Source: Solen grandis | Lineage: Eukaryota > Mollusca > Bivalvia > Adapedonta > Solenidae | Length of the DNA stretch: 64,000 nucleotides | Assembly: GCA_021229015.1 (NCBI GenBank) | Contig: CM037779.1 | Coordinates: 682,001 to 746,000 of the forward strand | Direction of reading: 5' to 3' | Shown here: positions 49,311-62,831 of the stretch, one piece after another | Position numbering within the stretch: position 1 is the first letter of the stretch | Layout of the letters: the number at the start of each line of letters is the position of its first letter | Notes under the pieces: generated by a model | The model's input: only the letters and a program-made list of their open reading frames with translations | Told to the model about the DNA's origin: nothing | The model's database searches: none | Translations under genes and position numbers: made by a program

Positions 49311-49575
49311 CTACCCCGTGGCCTAGTGGTTATCGCGTCCGTCTTGGGAGCGGGGAATCGGGGGTTCGGACCAAAGTCGTTAAAAATGGTATTGGTAGGT
49401 CTTGATTGTCGCTCATTATTTACACAGGGTAGATCTAGGACTGGTTGGCCAGGTGTCAGGATAATGTGCCTGAATGTTATAACATACTACATGCTTACAA
49501 CGTGATACTGCAGTGTGGTGGCACTAAATATGTCTCACGTCTCTGACATGGTCTCAAATTACGTTAAACATATAC
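49311..49575 (+). mobile_element. tRNA-headed SINE, plus strand
   Basis: GTGGCCTAGTGGTTATCGCG (box A), GGGTTCGGACC (diverged box B), and a body with GATACTGCAGTGTGGTGGCA ending TTACGTTAAAC. Confidence 0.8.
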
Positions 49576-50805
49576 ATTCTATAATATATATTTTCATTTT
49601 ATAAGTCTAGATATCAAAATTTGGAAATAAGAAACCATTTTATGTACAAATATAGAGATAAACGCACGCCAGCTGTCGGTGAATTAATGATTAAAACATT
49701 CATTCGATACAAACGAGCTAAACGGCCCCCATTTCGTCTTTTATTTTGACTTATCTGTTCTCTTTTGTACCACTTTATGTCATTGAAAGCCATAATTTTA
49801 TATGCCATTTGTATTTCATCTTTAGATTTCAATCGAAAGGTTGGACGTTGTTCATGGTTTGAAACAATGGAAATAAATGTGGACATTTAGATTCTTGGAT
49901 AAGTATTAAGGACCCTATCTCTGATGCAGAACAATGTTGAGATAATTCTAGATGATTTCTCCAGAGATATTCAATGTTGTACTTTATTGTACATTTATTA
50001 CATTTAGCTACGGTGTATATCTATACATGATTTATAGCAATTTATTTTCCGGCAGAAGAGTTTAAACGTTTATTTCCAAATTCTTCCTAACAGGGCTTAC
50101 AAAGTAATTATCTTTTTGAATTCATCTTATGTACGATTTCAATCAATCTTTGTTTAAAAGAAAAATAAGAACACAAACAATCGCAACAAAACCATAATAA
50201 TCAACCAGCTTTTACACGAGAAATTGAGTAAGCAGTTGTCATTTTAGTTAAAGTTTTGTTTCGCATATTTTTGTTTGCTTAGTCACTAATGTCACTTTCT
50301 AAAACATATAAAATATCAATTGTCAACTCTTCCCATTGTATATTTTATCTCAGTTAATCTATGAAGATAAAAATCTTTATCAATAAATCGAGGGATTTCT
50401 CACAACTTCGTTATTTTTCTGCCCGGATGATTGATATTGGTATTTACATTGAGATCATGTATCAAGCTATATAAGTAAAGCTTATATCATTGAATGCGAC
50501 ATGCGATAACAATAAATAGATAGATAAATAAATAAATAAATAAATAAATAAAAACCCGTAAAAAAGTGTAATAAAAACCAATATGTGTGAGAACATCGAA
50601 TAGTACATATTTAATTTTAATAAGTTTATTCTGTTTGGTCATATGCATTACAATTGTAATTCTAAAGCTTAACACTAACTGTTTGATCCACTTCAGTATC
50701 TGAAAATTTCCAAAAATGTGTAATAATGTATTCAGAATTCAGGGTTAAACTTTCCTGTTCAAGGAGCTTACATTATTCCCACTTTCAAAAAAGTTTGACT
50801 TTACT
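49576..50805. other. Intergenic, no gene recognised
   Basis: Part (49975-50150) resembles 39200-39370. A (AAAT)n microsatellite lies at about 50515-50553. A 90-codon minus-strand open frame at 49614-49886 has no recognised motif. Confidence 0.4.
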
Positions 50806-51000
50806 ATTTGAGTTTACCGTCGCTTCGACAGTATTTCAGTCATATAGCGTCGTCCAGCTAATTACAGGTGGAGGAAGACCCAGAATGCACGGAGGCATCC
50901 GGGTAGAGCCACCGACCTACCGCAAGCCAGCTGGAAGGCCTCCTCACATGAAAATCTGAATGACCCTGCCAGGATTTGAACCCACGCGGTGAGGGGCTGA
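50806..51000 (-). mobile_element. SINE fragment, second family
   Basis: TTTCAGTCATATAGCG at the low end, GCCTCCTCACATG in the body, and tRNA-like GGATTTGAACCCACGCGG (box B inverse) at the high end. Related to 19074-19310. Confidence 0.6.
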
Positions 51001-51399
51001 GAGAGTACTTAAGTCAGCGACTTTATCCTTTGAGTATTTCTCTTTTTTTTGGGAACATAAGAAAGAATTGTTGCATTACTAATGTATCCTCTCTATATTA
51101 CGCCGATGTCGACCGAAATTAAAAAATACACAATCTTAATATGCGTTGGCTAAAATCACGTACAGAATATATTTTCGAGTGTACCAAACACTACTGTATT
51201 TATTACAACTAATGATATGCTTTACAAGTTTGATACCTCTTGATATCCAATATTTCTACGACGCAACATTTTAGTATGGTCAATGTAAACAGATCATATG
51301 AATCTGTTGGTTGCCTCGAGTTACGTCTCGTCATTTAATTATACACTGGAGTATAGCTGTAGTTATTATCTGATATCAAATTACATAATAACAGTATAT

Positions 51400-52190
51400 T
51401 GATGAAAGGATGCTACGCATTAGATGTATCGAATTATAGAAGTTTAATGGATAAATCAGCTCTCACCACTAATGGTCAATTAATACTGACATTAATGTAA
51501 ATCCTGTCTTTAAAAGCAGTGATTTACCGTATATTACAGGAATGCTATATGTTATCCTACTGTGTTTGATATTACTTTCCCCATAGCTTCAATTCGTGAA
51601 ACTATTTCTTCTTACAAGTTCATTACGTTCTTGGTGTTCCAAGTGAACCAAATATGAATAAGGCACAAGTATTTGAATGAAAACATAGCATATAGAATGA
51701 TAAAAATAGCTGTATGAAGTTGATTTGCTTAAAGTTGCAGCGGTTTCAATATGTGTTCAACCTGGTGGTCGCCTGGATAGATTTTTTTAACGGCATAGGG
51801 ATGTCGTCTGTTCAAGCCTTACTGCGACATGTCATGGTGGGTGTTAAAATTGGACAGTAAACCAGGCTATACCCCTGCATTTGTATAATTAACCCTTACC
51901 ATGTTATTTTACCACCACGTTTTTTTCCCAATTGAACTTATCCCTCCTTCATTTTGGATTGTACCATAAGTTGTTTAGGGGGATACATGCTGAGAATGTA
52001 TTGACGTAATGGCGTGCAGTTCAGATCTAGACCAAACTGCAGAGATGTGCATATTAATCTTGGTTTTCACTGGTCGCAAAGGCAGACATAAATGGCCACA
52101 ACATTTTACAGGTTAAGCTGAAGTGAAGCGGCCCTATGTCTGTCATAAGAAGATAATGTCTTTAAATGTCTGAAATAATGTGATTATGTG
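51400..52190 (+). repeat. Duplicated block, copy 2
   Basis: Diverged copy of 42090-42660. A plus-strand tRNA-like SINE piece (CCTGGTGGTCGCCTGGATAG, GTTCAAGCC) at about 51755-51850 interrupts it. Confidence 0.65.
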
Positions 52191-55100
52191 ATTTAAAAGC
52201 CAACACACGTAAAAAAAATATATTCTAATTGTAATACATTTTTCTGAATGAGAATGAAATCCGGAAATTTTGTCTTGTGTTGGCTTTATCGCTTACACAT
52301 AGTATACTACATAATTCTTCATCCGATCACATTATTCTTAAAACAGGTAAATCAGCCCATGAAAAACCCGCCCATATGCTAAGGGTCGAATCGATATTTC
52401 CGTTATAGCGTGCCGTCTGGGATTGATTCCACAACACTTCTCCACACAATGGCATTTCAACCCTTTATCTCATTATAATTCATGTATAATTCTATGATTT
52501 GATGAATATTAATTCACCGAGCAATAAATGATATATGAAACAAAAAACCTCTTTCTGGAATTGTCCTCAGAAGAAAGACAAGGTCCATGTTGTAGTTTAC
52601 TTTTCTGAATGTAATGTTTCCTAATTTCTGCAATCTCCTCTCATGACCTCAGCATATCTCCTCGGCTTTCAGGTGAAGTCATTTTCCTCATGAGTATTCA
52701 TATTTGCTTTTTGATCTTAGATATGTATGCGTTTGTTAAAGGATGCCCCGACTTTCTACGAAAATTGATATTTGATTTCTAGCTCGAACAAAGGCGTAAT
52801 TTTGGAAATGCTAAGATCGAGGACAAAACAAACAAATTTCGTATGTGCTCGAGGTTTTACTAGCATTTGATATAATTTCAAATTTGATTGTAAACACGAT
52901 TTAATTACACTCAGATAATTAGAAATGAACATAATGTTTTAAATTAAAAGAAAAACATCCTAAATTCAATTCCATAAAGGTCTTACTTTTGTAATTTCGC
53001 AATTAAATCCAAATAAATGGTCCTACATTCAAATGAAAGTTACTTTTATATGTTTACGAATCGTTTTTAACAAAAGAAGTTATCAGACTAATTGCTTATT
53101 TAAGTTTGCAACGACTATTAATTTAATCTCAGGGGATACCGCAAGTGGATTATGCCGTAGCAAACAAATACCCATGTGATCATGTTAGATTCGTTGTATG
53201 TGTAAGACCAAATCTAATAATTGTCTCTCCTCTCAGATGTGAATTATATAAAAATGTAACAACGTAGAGGAATAAATAATACGATTTACTAAGGAAGTGT
53301 TATGATGCTTTTCAAACAGCCAATACTATCCGTACTTAGTTGTAGAAATCACCATTCACATAACTATCAACTTGAAATATATGAAGGCCAGGATAAGCTA
53401 AGTCCTGAGAGCGACTATGACAGTCTTGCTGTCAAATTGAATGTGATGATAATTGCTTTAAAAGGATGCATATATTGACTTGTTATATTTTCTTTGTCAG
53501 ATATAATATTCATGCGAGCGGGTTCAACTTTATAATGAAAAAACAACAACAAAAACAACAACAACAACAACAAAACAAACAACAACAACAACATCAAAAG
53601 TACACTAGGTATCAATGTAGACACACAATGAATACTGTACATCGCTCCTTAGATAAAACACCCACTTTTCTTTCACAACGCTTATTGAAATATATGAGTC
53701 TATATTACATCCGAAACGTTAAATTGGTTGCAATTAATATTGTTTTCAATTTCCCAAGTTTTGTTAGATATATATATATATATATATATAGGAGTTCTGT
53801 ATAATCAAAGGGAATCTATATGTATCATGCTGAAGATGAACACTTATTCGAGGAAATGTATCTTTTAAGTTACATCTAACAGAATTCGACCCTCCCAAAG
53901 CAATATTTTAGCTAAACATACTAACCAACAGATTTGATAATGTATTTAGTATGTGTCCGATTTAGAAAGACAAATAGGAGTGAAAACCACATCTCTGCAA
54001 ATATATATTTCTGAGAAAATGTATGTCACACACAGAATCAAATAAAGTTACGAGGGTTGCTAAAATGTAGCGTTGAATTTTGCCGTCAATTGTAATTTAC
54101 TTTGTACAGATTGAATAATGTACACATTTTGTCTTTATAGTGGTTTAGGTCGTTTAAATTTAATTCGATTACTTTTTCACGGCTTTTTCAAATTGATTGT
54201 TTAAAAAATATCAACTTCTATTCCTTAGCATGTTGATTGTGAATTAAATCGATAGTATTCCTATAGTCTATTTTGCATTATATTTTTTAGCAAAACCAGA
54301 GCGTGTCTCTTACAGTGTAAATATCTGCTAAAAGTGTCATTTTATACTACATGTATTAGTTAAACGTCATTTCTTATTCAACGCCCGAACATTTAAATTG
54401 TCAACACTACCTTGAAGCAAGAGGTTCGTCTTTGATTTCTATCAAATAAGAGACTTTCAGCAGAACCTGTTAAATGTACCTGGGGACATAGGCAGCACTT
54501 TCATTCAATCTGGCAAAACGAGCACACATATGATTGTGAAAACCAGTGACCGGTGGCAGTGCATTGTTGTCTGATGAAGTTAGTCCGTCGACGTGGCGAC
54601 ACGATGTAATACATACTTAAGTACGTTTATACCATAGAGCTGAACACCGGAAGTAACTTAAATGTGATTTCGTCGTTCCGGTACTTGGTGAAAGAATCTA
54701 AATTGATAATGATTAATTTGAACTTTTACTGAGATACACATATCTGTTCTTGTTATTTCCATGTCAAACATGGCAGTCTAGAATGAAAGCAATATCCGTT
54801 TTCTTTTATCTAAGTTCCGATATTGCAGGGAACAACATATTACCATGGTAAATAAGCTTGATTAGCACAACGGGACAGGAATGGGATTCTGTATCATTTA
54901 TGTCACACTTTTAAATGAAAATGGTGGAACAACTGTGCTCAAATGTATATAGATCATTCATTTATTTCGTTTTACGTAATACACGTAGCTCGCCAGTGAC
55001 AATTCGTTCATTGTATGCCCCAATTCTGAATAAGTATAATGTAGAAAATAATGAAAATATGTGTTTCTTAGTTTAGTTTTTCAACTGTGTTGAATTGAAT

Positions 55101-55672
55101 CACCATGAGATGACAGATCGTGATTGATCTAAGGAAATTGCCCGTGTAATGATTACTTTTAAAGCGTTTAAACACGTCCATGAAACAACAAACGGGATAT
55201 TTTTTCTGAATCATCAATTTTCTGAAATCCTATCTTTTCTTATTATGAGGTGTTGGTGATATGTATACAATAATTTCAAAATACTGATTCAGATATTCCA
55301 TTTGGCTTCATTTCTTACATAATTGTCTTTCATAACTGCAGAAAAAGCTTGTGTTATAGGCTTCAATGTTTGTGATGAAAGCAATATAATATTAATTACA
55401 AATGTATAATTGTTGCTACAGCAATATCATTGTAGTTTTGTATCTATAGCTGCAGCAATATAAATGTAGTTACACAGATCTTTTTTACAGTATACTTGAA
55501 GTTGTTGCAGTTGGTTTGTAGCTTCTTGGATTTTCTTTCTGAATTTGACGTCCCCAGAAACAGTAATATTTCCTAGGACTATGTGTCTGCGCGGGCTAGG
55601 CATTTAAATGCTTTACGAGAGGTATGCAGTTGTAGTAAATATCAACTACAGAAAGTTATGTTTGTGAGATAA
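52191..55672. other. Intergenic, microsatellites only
   Basis: A faint inverted tRNA-like relic near 52370-52450, a (CAA)n tract at about 53538-53600 and a (TA)n tract at about 53768-53790. No gene recognised. Confidence 0.4.
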
Positions 55673-57345
55673 ACAACAGCGATATCAGTACCAGCGTTTG
55701 TAGTTTTGACAACAGCGATCTCAGCACCAACGTTTGGAGTTTTAACAACAGCGATCTCATTACCAACGTTTAGAGTTTTAACAACAGTGATCTCATTACC
55801 AACGTTTGTAGTTTTAACAACAGCGATCTCATTACCAACGTTTGTAGTTTTAACAACAGCGATCTCATTACCAACGTTTGTAGTTTTAACAACAGCGATC
55901 TCATTACCAACGTTTGTATTTTTAAAAAAAAAAGACTCACATTCTGAACTAAATTTATCTGTCTTATGTAAGACCTATTCTTCAGTATTCATCTATTGTT
56001 TGGGACGGATGTACTTCTCATTATTCAGACTCTTTGGAAAAATTACAAAATGAAGCAGCTAGAATAGTCACTGGACTAACAAGATCAGTATCCCTTGAAA
56101 ATCTCTATAAAGAATGTGGCTGGGAAACACTTTCATCTAGACGTACCAATAGCAAACTTTGTTTTATGTATAAAGTCTCAAGTAGTCTTGTTCCCCAATA
56201 CATTTCTGATTTAATGCCCCCTTTAGTTTCTGAAATATCTAACTATCAACTAAGAAATTTTCAAAACTTTAACAACTTACATTTTAGAACCTCATTTTAT
56301 AAAAAGTCCTGTATACTTTCTTCTATTTCACTATGGAATAATCTTGATATAGAACTAAGGAGAAGTCCTACATTTAATTCATTTAAAAGGAAAATTATTT
56401 CACAGTCAAAACCAGAGAAGGTTTCGGATTGTTATAATTTTGGTAATAGATATTTGTCAGTTCTTCATGCTAGGATAAGGAATAATTGTAGCAATCTAAA
56501 TGAAGACCTATTTATGAATCATCTTAGACAAGCTCCCCTATGTAACTGTCAAAACGGAATGGAAAATGCTGAACATTACTCTTTTAAATGTACACGTTTT
56601 TCTGATATCAGAATTTCTCTCTTTCAGGTAACAAGGTCATTCCACCCCCTACATGTAGACATGCTATTGTATGGTAGTTCAAATCTTAACTCTGTACAAA
56701 ATAAGATGCTATTTGAAGCAGTTCAAACTTTTATTAAAAGATCTAAAAGATTTGAATATTAACATTCCTTTAATATTTTTTCTAGATTGTTATTAATGTT
56801 ACTGAGATAAAATGTTATTGTTTTAAAGCTACTTTTTCTTAATAAGTAGTAGTTTTATACATATACTTACAGAAATGTTACAATAATATAACATTGATCT
56901 GAAAAAAAAATCCTGTGTGTATATATGTACATGTATGTATATTTAATTACATATATGTGTGTGAACGCCTATATCAGGATAAGGGGTTAAATGCCTGATA
57001 TGCTGTAACTAAATAATGTAATTAGATTATAAGGATCCACCTCAGCGAGTCTCTCTCTCTCTCTCTTTCTCTATTTTTTTTTTCTATGATTATATTTTCC
57101 ATTATTTATTTTCATGACCATTTATATGCCATTGTTTACAATTGTATGTAGGGGAAGGACCGATTCTAAGTTGTAAGAACTTGTGGCCCAACCCCATTTC
57201 ACATATATATGAAATAAATATTATTAAACTAACAAAAGCGATCTCATTACCAACGTACAACAGCGATCTCATTACCAACGTTTGTAGTTTTAACAACAGT
57301 GATCTCACCAGCGTTTGGAGTTCTAAGAACAGCCATCTCAGTCCT
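55673..57345. repeat. 36-bp minisatellite split by a LINE
   Basis: Seven 36-bp units (ACAACAGCGATCTCATTACC ... AACGTTTG) start at 55673, 55709, 55745, 55781, 55817, 55853 and 55889. The array stops at about 55924, and the same unit resumes at about 57232-57345. Confidence 0.85.
55925..57231 (+). pseudogene. 5'-truncated LINE inserted in minisatellite
   Basis: An open frame of about 250 codons (about 55965-56762; the first Met is at 56034 but homology starts earlier with YVRPILQYSSIVWDG) is the C-terminus of a Jockey/CR1-like non-LTR reverse transcriptase. It includes LQNEAARIVTG, LYKECGWETLSSRR, SISLWNNLD and HARIRNNCSNLNEDLF, then a zinc-knuckle-like CNCQNGMENAEHYSFKC. The 3' UTR ends near AATAAATATTATTAAAC. 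The RT catalytic core is missing, as usual for a truncated copy. The long clean frame suggests a fairly young insertion. Confidence 0.88.
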
Positions 57346-58200
57346 GTAAGCGCGTGGAGGTCAGCAACTAGTTTGTCTTTCACTAGACAAATTGTTGCCT
57401 TGATTTAATCACATTAATGTAAGGAAATCACATCAGTTTTTATCCAGTTTAAGTTCACAATACAAATAAATTTTGCATTCTTTTTTTAATTCAATTCCCA
57501 TCAAGTAGACGTAGGTCACGTAGGTGATCTTTATTTTACTTAATTTCAAACTTGCTATTTGAACACAAATGCCAACTACTTTTATAAAATAAATAAAAAA
57601 TTCTTTTTTTGTACTTTTTTAGTTTATAATAAAAAGATGTAAAATTTCCAATCTCATTAAAATCATATCTTAATTCGTGCTATTGTATGACAAATATAAT
57701 GAATCTGATTTTAATGAGAAAAACGTAAAACTTCAAAATTGAATTCTTACAACATGCAACAAATTATGTAGCTGTACGAACCTAAAAAAGAAAGATATTT
57801 CAGAATAAGTTTTTAGATGTTAACACAAATAGTAAAGTATCTTAGAGTTCATGCCGCTAGTACTGCCGCATTTGAAAACTGACTGCAAGGAGAGCGGCTG
57901 TAACTGTACATTAACACAGTCAAACCTGTCTTAAACGGTCAGTCAATGGAACAATAAGAAGATACCGTTTAACAGAGGTTGTCGCTAAATGAGGGTTAAA
58001 CAAATAACATTTTTCTAGTTTGGTTATATCAAAATTGACCGCTAAATGCAGGTTTACCGCTTAATAGGGGGAAAAAATCAATTTGGAGCAAAATGTTCAA
58101 ATGCTATTTTTTAGGAATAAGTGGTAATGACCATGTGCACTTATTTTTGATATTGAATTGAATTTATATAAATAATGCGAGTAGAACTTTTACTTTATCT

Positions 58201-58245
<45 letters not shown>

Positions 58246-60149
58246 AGTTTTTCATTTGTATAATAATATAAAGAAAAAGTGCTATAACAATTTCAAAATT
58301 ACATAACTGTAGGGAATACCAATTTCTTAAAAAAAAAAAAAAAAAAACAACAACATACGTACGAAATGATATACCAATCAGCTCACACACAGATTGCCAT
58401 TAAGGAATTTACTTTCTGTAGATTTGCCAATTGCTGTAGATGAGCGGGCAAACTGGCTCAAATAAGTATTTTTTTCTTAATCTGGCGCCATAGTAATGGA
58501 TCTGTACTTAATAATGGTAAATAATGATATGATATGTCGTCTCTAAATGACTGAATTAATGCCGGTGGGACGTTAAACCCAGTAAACAATAAAAATGATA
58601 TAGGTGTACTTGTTTTCTTTTGCAACATGTCAACAAAACAGGATCAAATACTTTCATGAGCTACCTTGACACACATATAGAAGCTATAGCAGTATCTAGT
58701 ATTTATTGCTTAAACATCAAAAACTAAATTGAAAAAAAAAAAAAAGGACTGACATAAATAGTGCATTTAATTGCATTTACAAACATTGTTTATCGCTCTA
58801 AAAAACAGGAACAATTAGATTTATGGAATTATTTATTTTGACTTAGTAAAACACCGCTGTTGTGTCTCGATGTACGACTAATGCATACTGTATTTTTTCA
58901 TTCCTTCTTTTCTTTTGTTTATTCCTGTCCCCATTGGTGATTTGTATCCTTGTCGTGCATATATTTGCTGGAACCTCAAAATGGTTTTATTTGATATATT
59001 TGAATGTGCATAAAAGCTTTGGCGTCCATCAATGTTTGGTCGTAACATAAATCCAAAGGACAACCAAATTATCTGTTAGCAGTTGGCTCTATAATGATGC
59101 ATAAGGTAGACCAATTGTCTTGAACCATATCAATTATTGAGTTTTTTTTTAGCTCAAATACATACATCAAAATATATTAACACTTCTAAAGTCTATTTGG
59201 AACAATGTTCTGTGCTTATCTATTCGATTTATTTTGGGAATAAATTAGTTAAATGGGCAATTTCCCCAGTGTCTTGAACAGCCTGCTGAATTTCTTAAAA
59301 TGTTTGATACAAAAATGGTCATAATTTTTAGATAAAAATCTAAGTACATGACTATGTAAATCATTTTATGTATTTTTTCTCTATACTATAAACTAATGCT
59401 ATGATAAAACGATCTATTCCTGATATTATGTTATTCTTCTATAGCATAAAAGCTAATATCTATATCTCTATTTTTTCAGAAAGAAAGTACTGTACGTACA
59501 CATATAAGATGCAGATACTAATGATAAAGAAAACTTAAACAACTACCACCACCACCACTACCACCACCAACAAAAACAACAACGATATGTCAAAGAACAT
59601 AATCAAAAATGTGACTTTGCAAGACGTGTAATAAAACAAAATGTGTATGTACTAATCGCACACAATACAAAAAAGAAGTCAACCGGTCATACTTACAGCA
59701 ATGAAATTTCTTAGGTGGATTGAAGACACTGTCAAAACTCTAGCAAGACGTTATAATTGTTGCATGTACCAAGTCCGACAACATCACTGATATCAATATG
59801 GTGTATATAGCAAGTTCTGAATATACATTAACTGTTATTCCGACTCTACAATGTCTGTAGTCACTAAGGGTTCTAGCTGATACCTTATCCTTAAATTTTT
59901 GTTTATACCTACACCCTGTTTTCAATTTTACATTTTATGCTATTGACTGTGTTGCTAGTTAGTAGCACAGACCTACTGACAATATCAAAGTTATCCATCA
60001 CCTTAAGGAAGACCATACCATTGATTATTATTATAGTTCATTTTTCTTTTTAAAATATATGGAATTTATCCCAAACGAGGCGAAGCCGAGAGTAAATTTA
60101 AAAAAAAAAAAGAACTACAAATGTCTTACCGTTAATCTCACTTTTGTCA
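57346..60149. other. Intergenic with small repeats
   Basis: About 57915-58070 has the motifs GACCGCTAAATGCAGGTTTA and CCGCTTAATAGGGG, an interspersed-repeat scrap. (AC)n at about 58205-58238 and an A-run at about 58328. A SINE tail (GCCGGTGGGACGTTAAACCC) at about 58561. (ACC)n at about 59545-59570. No gene recognised. Confidence 0.45.
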
Positions 60150-60750
60150 CGCAGGCCACAGCTGCACTTTTGACGACGTTCACTTAGAACTTACCGTCTA
60201 TTTAAACACTCTTTTGACTGTGAGCCTTACCTTTTGTTAAACCTGGCCAGAAATGAAAGATCATTATTTTCCCAATTTAGATGTGGTATTTTACCATTAA
60301 GAATAGAGACAGGGAGGTATGTTGGAGAGGCGATGGAGCAAAGAGTCTGTAAAATGTGTGACAGTGATGTGATAGAAAATGAAATGCATTTTTTGTTAGA
60401 GTGTGAAGCTTACCAGGGTCATAGACAGTGTATGGTTAATTCATTGAACTTAGATGTATATAGTGAAGAACAAAAATTTACACATTTACTTGAAAAATAT
60501 CTACGGAGAGTGTCAAATTTTTTAACAAAAGCATATTTACATCGAGAATCTATTTTGTTTACATAATTTATATTTATCATTTATGCCGTTCATTACTATG
60601 TTATTTATTTTGTAAATATAAACGGTGACATATAGGCCCATTGGACCGGGTGTACGTAATATATTATGTTGATCTATTCATATATCTTAATATATATGCA
60701 TTGTTTGTACACATGTCACGATAATAAATAAACATTTACTTATAATTCAT
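60150..60750 (+). pseudogene. LINE C-terminal fragment
   Basis: 110 codons (60234-60566) read RSLFSQFRCGILPLRIETGR, then a CKMCDSDVIENEMHFLLEC zinc-knuckle-like motif. This is the typical end of a bivalve-type non-LTR retrotransposon. A 3' UTR follows with AATAAATAAAC near 60724. Strongly 5'-truncated. Confidence 0.82.
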
Positions 60751-62076
60751 ACAGCATAAGGTGCACGTGGACAGCATGATTGGTATATAGCCCTAGGCTA
60801 CGACAACTTCCTAGCTGTTCATTATACAGCCAAAGTTTAACCTGTGTTTTTTGTTAGCATGGTATCATAAGTCATATTTCTTTTTACGTTTGTCATTCCT
60901 GTAAAATTGTTTAATTCTACTAAGCAGTTCGCAATTAGTTCACACTTCACATATCTAGATATACACAGCAACAGTTAGTTCACAGCAACTGAAGATTTTC
61001 ATTAATTAGTCCATTCTGCATTATATTCCATTGTTGCAGTTATTATCCTCCCCTTTGAAATTAAAACTACACACCTTTAAACATGTGACAGCAATTAGTC
61101 CTTTTAATTTTATGGTCATCGTTTTGTGTGTTAAACTTGGTTTATTTGATTTGATGTGAATCCATGGTTCCTACCCTGTGGTATGGCACTACGACATTAT
61201 ATAACTCATATCTATTCAGACGAATCCCAACAGTGAAAAATATTCCCGCGATGTCGCGGGACTTTTTCTAGTAGCATATTATTAAAAAGGACGTGTGATT
61301 CGTACATGTAAGTGCTTCTAAGTAATAAATGTTATGCCATATTTTAAGTCCATATTCTTTACTTCTTAAATTGAAAAGTGTCGGAAAAAGGTCACAGAAT
61401 TGTTAAGTATGTGAGGTCAATATTACCAGACAATAAACGGGTTTAATTGAGTCTCAGATGATGAAAATTGTATAATACTATAATTGTTTCACATACTAGA
61501 AATTTTATACTTTTTTCGCGACCTATTCTTATTTTTCAAAAAGTTAATTCCAATATGCAAAAAATGATCTCTTATTATCCTTTTTTCCGTCTGCTTGAAT
61601 TCCATTACAGACAATGTCCCCACTCCATGAAGAATTAAATTGAAATCGATATTGACAGGAGTAGGCGAAGCACTTACAGTAGGAGTACATATATATTTTC
61701 CGTTGATTAATGAAAAAAAGAAACAGACATTTTCTTCTTTTTTTTTTACAAAAAAGAGAGTACCAAAACTATCACACACACTCAGAATTCCTTATTTGTG
61801 TCACCTTCCATATTTAGGGAAATGGATGAAACAAATGATAAAACACTCTAAAATAACCTCCAGTTTTTACAACTCTTCCTATGAAAAAATTAAATGTGAA
61901 ATGTAAGACGGTTAACATGTTTGAAGAAGCTATATATTTAGAGGAAGTGTACGTACACCTTGTCCTTTGTTGTTTATCAGTATGTATACGAATTGTCATA
62001 GTTAGCATAGTTCGGTGTTTTGGAAATTACGTATGTCTACTTGTGACAAGTTTTGTGCACGAAAACCGTAATACGT
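60751..62076. other. Intergenic, no gene recognised
   Basis: A short perfect hairpin CCCGCGATGTCGCGGG at about 61244-61259. Otherwise nothing recognised. Confidence 0.4.
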
Positions 62077-62081
62077 TGTTA

Positions 62082-62290
62082 TAGACCTGTGGTATGGTAT
62101 CAATCTGCAATATCTTGTTATAAACTTGTGGTATGGTATCAATCTGCAATATCTTGTTATAAACTTGTGGTATGGTATCAATCTGCAATATCTTGTTATA
62201 AACTTGTGGTATGGTATCAATCTGCAATATCTTGTTATAGACTTGTGGTATGGTATCAATCTGCAATATCTTGTTATAAATATGTGGTAA
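62082..62290. repeat. 39-bp minisatellite
   Basis: GGTATGGTATCAATCTGCAA starts at 62091, 62130, 62169, 62208 and 62247 (period 39, five copies plus flanks). A multiple of three keeps several frames open on both strands; these are not judged to be genes. Confidence 0.93.
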
Positions 62291-62831
62291 AACCTACCTT
62301 AGAGATACATTCCAGACATTTCCAGTGATCACTAGTTCTTGCCGGTTTTTTTAAAAAATTTTTTAGAAGTATATATTTTGGGGTTTTAATATATATATGG
62401 TGAATCTAATCCTAACTACTGTTTTATTTGAGAAAAGGAAGGGTGTAGAATCTAGAACAACGGCCACTAAATATCAGGAATGTATCACTGAGGACTTATG
62501 TATACAATTTAAGTAAGTCCGTGCTTAAAACTTATAGTTTTTTGCTAGTCCCTAAATACTTACCACCCCACAAACTCTATATGGTCTATCTGAAATTCGA
62601 TTTGTTTTAGAGGATCGTCAAAGAATAAGCATATCTTTGAGACAGATGTTCTCTGATTGGTTGATTAACTCGTACGCACGAGTTACTAACTCGTTCTCAC
62701 GACAAAATTATATCATTCCTACGACATACTAACTCGTTCGCACGATGTAATTATCTCATTCCCACGAGAGAAATATAAATCTACACATGTCGACTCTATG
62801 CCACCGTAAATCATTCATAAATTCATACGAC
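62291..62831. repeat. Intergenic with AACTCGTTCNCACGA boxes
   Basis: Within 62664-62770, ACTCGTACGCACGAGTTA, AACTCGTTCTCACGAC, AACTCGTTCGCACGA and TCTCATTCCCACGAGA recur every 30-45 bp. The rest shows nothing recognised. Confidence 0.6.

Noticed and set aside
49318..49385. Possible genuine tRNA gene
   Set aside because: Boxes A and B are there but the stem ends do not pair and a shared SINE body follows.
49614..49886. 90-codon minus-strand open frame
   Set aside because: Composition looks somewhat coding but no motif, splice context or family was recognised.
58205..58238. (AC)n tract as regulatory element
   Set aside because: Ordinary microsatellite; similar tracts occur at 32359 and others.
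61236..61270. Bacterial-type terminator (CCCGCGATGTCGCGGG then T-run)
   Set aside because: The context is eukaryotic and no gene lies upstream; the hairpin may be chance.
62002..62328. Open frames with 13-residue repeats on both strands
   Set aside because: By-product of the 39-bp minisatellite; no start context, homology or coding signal.
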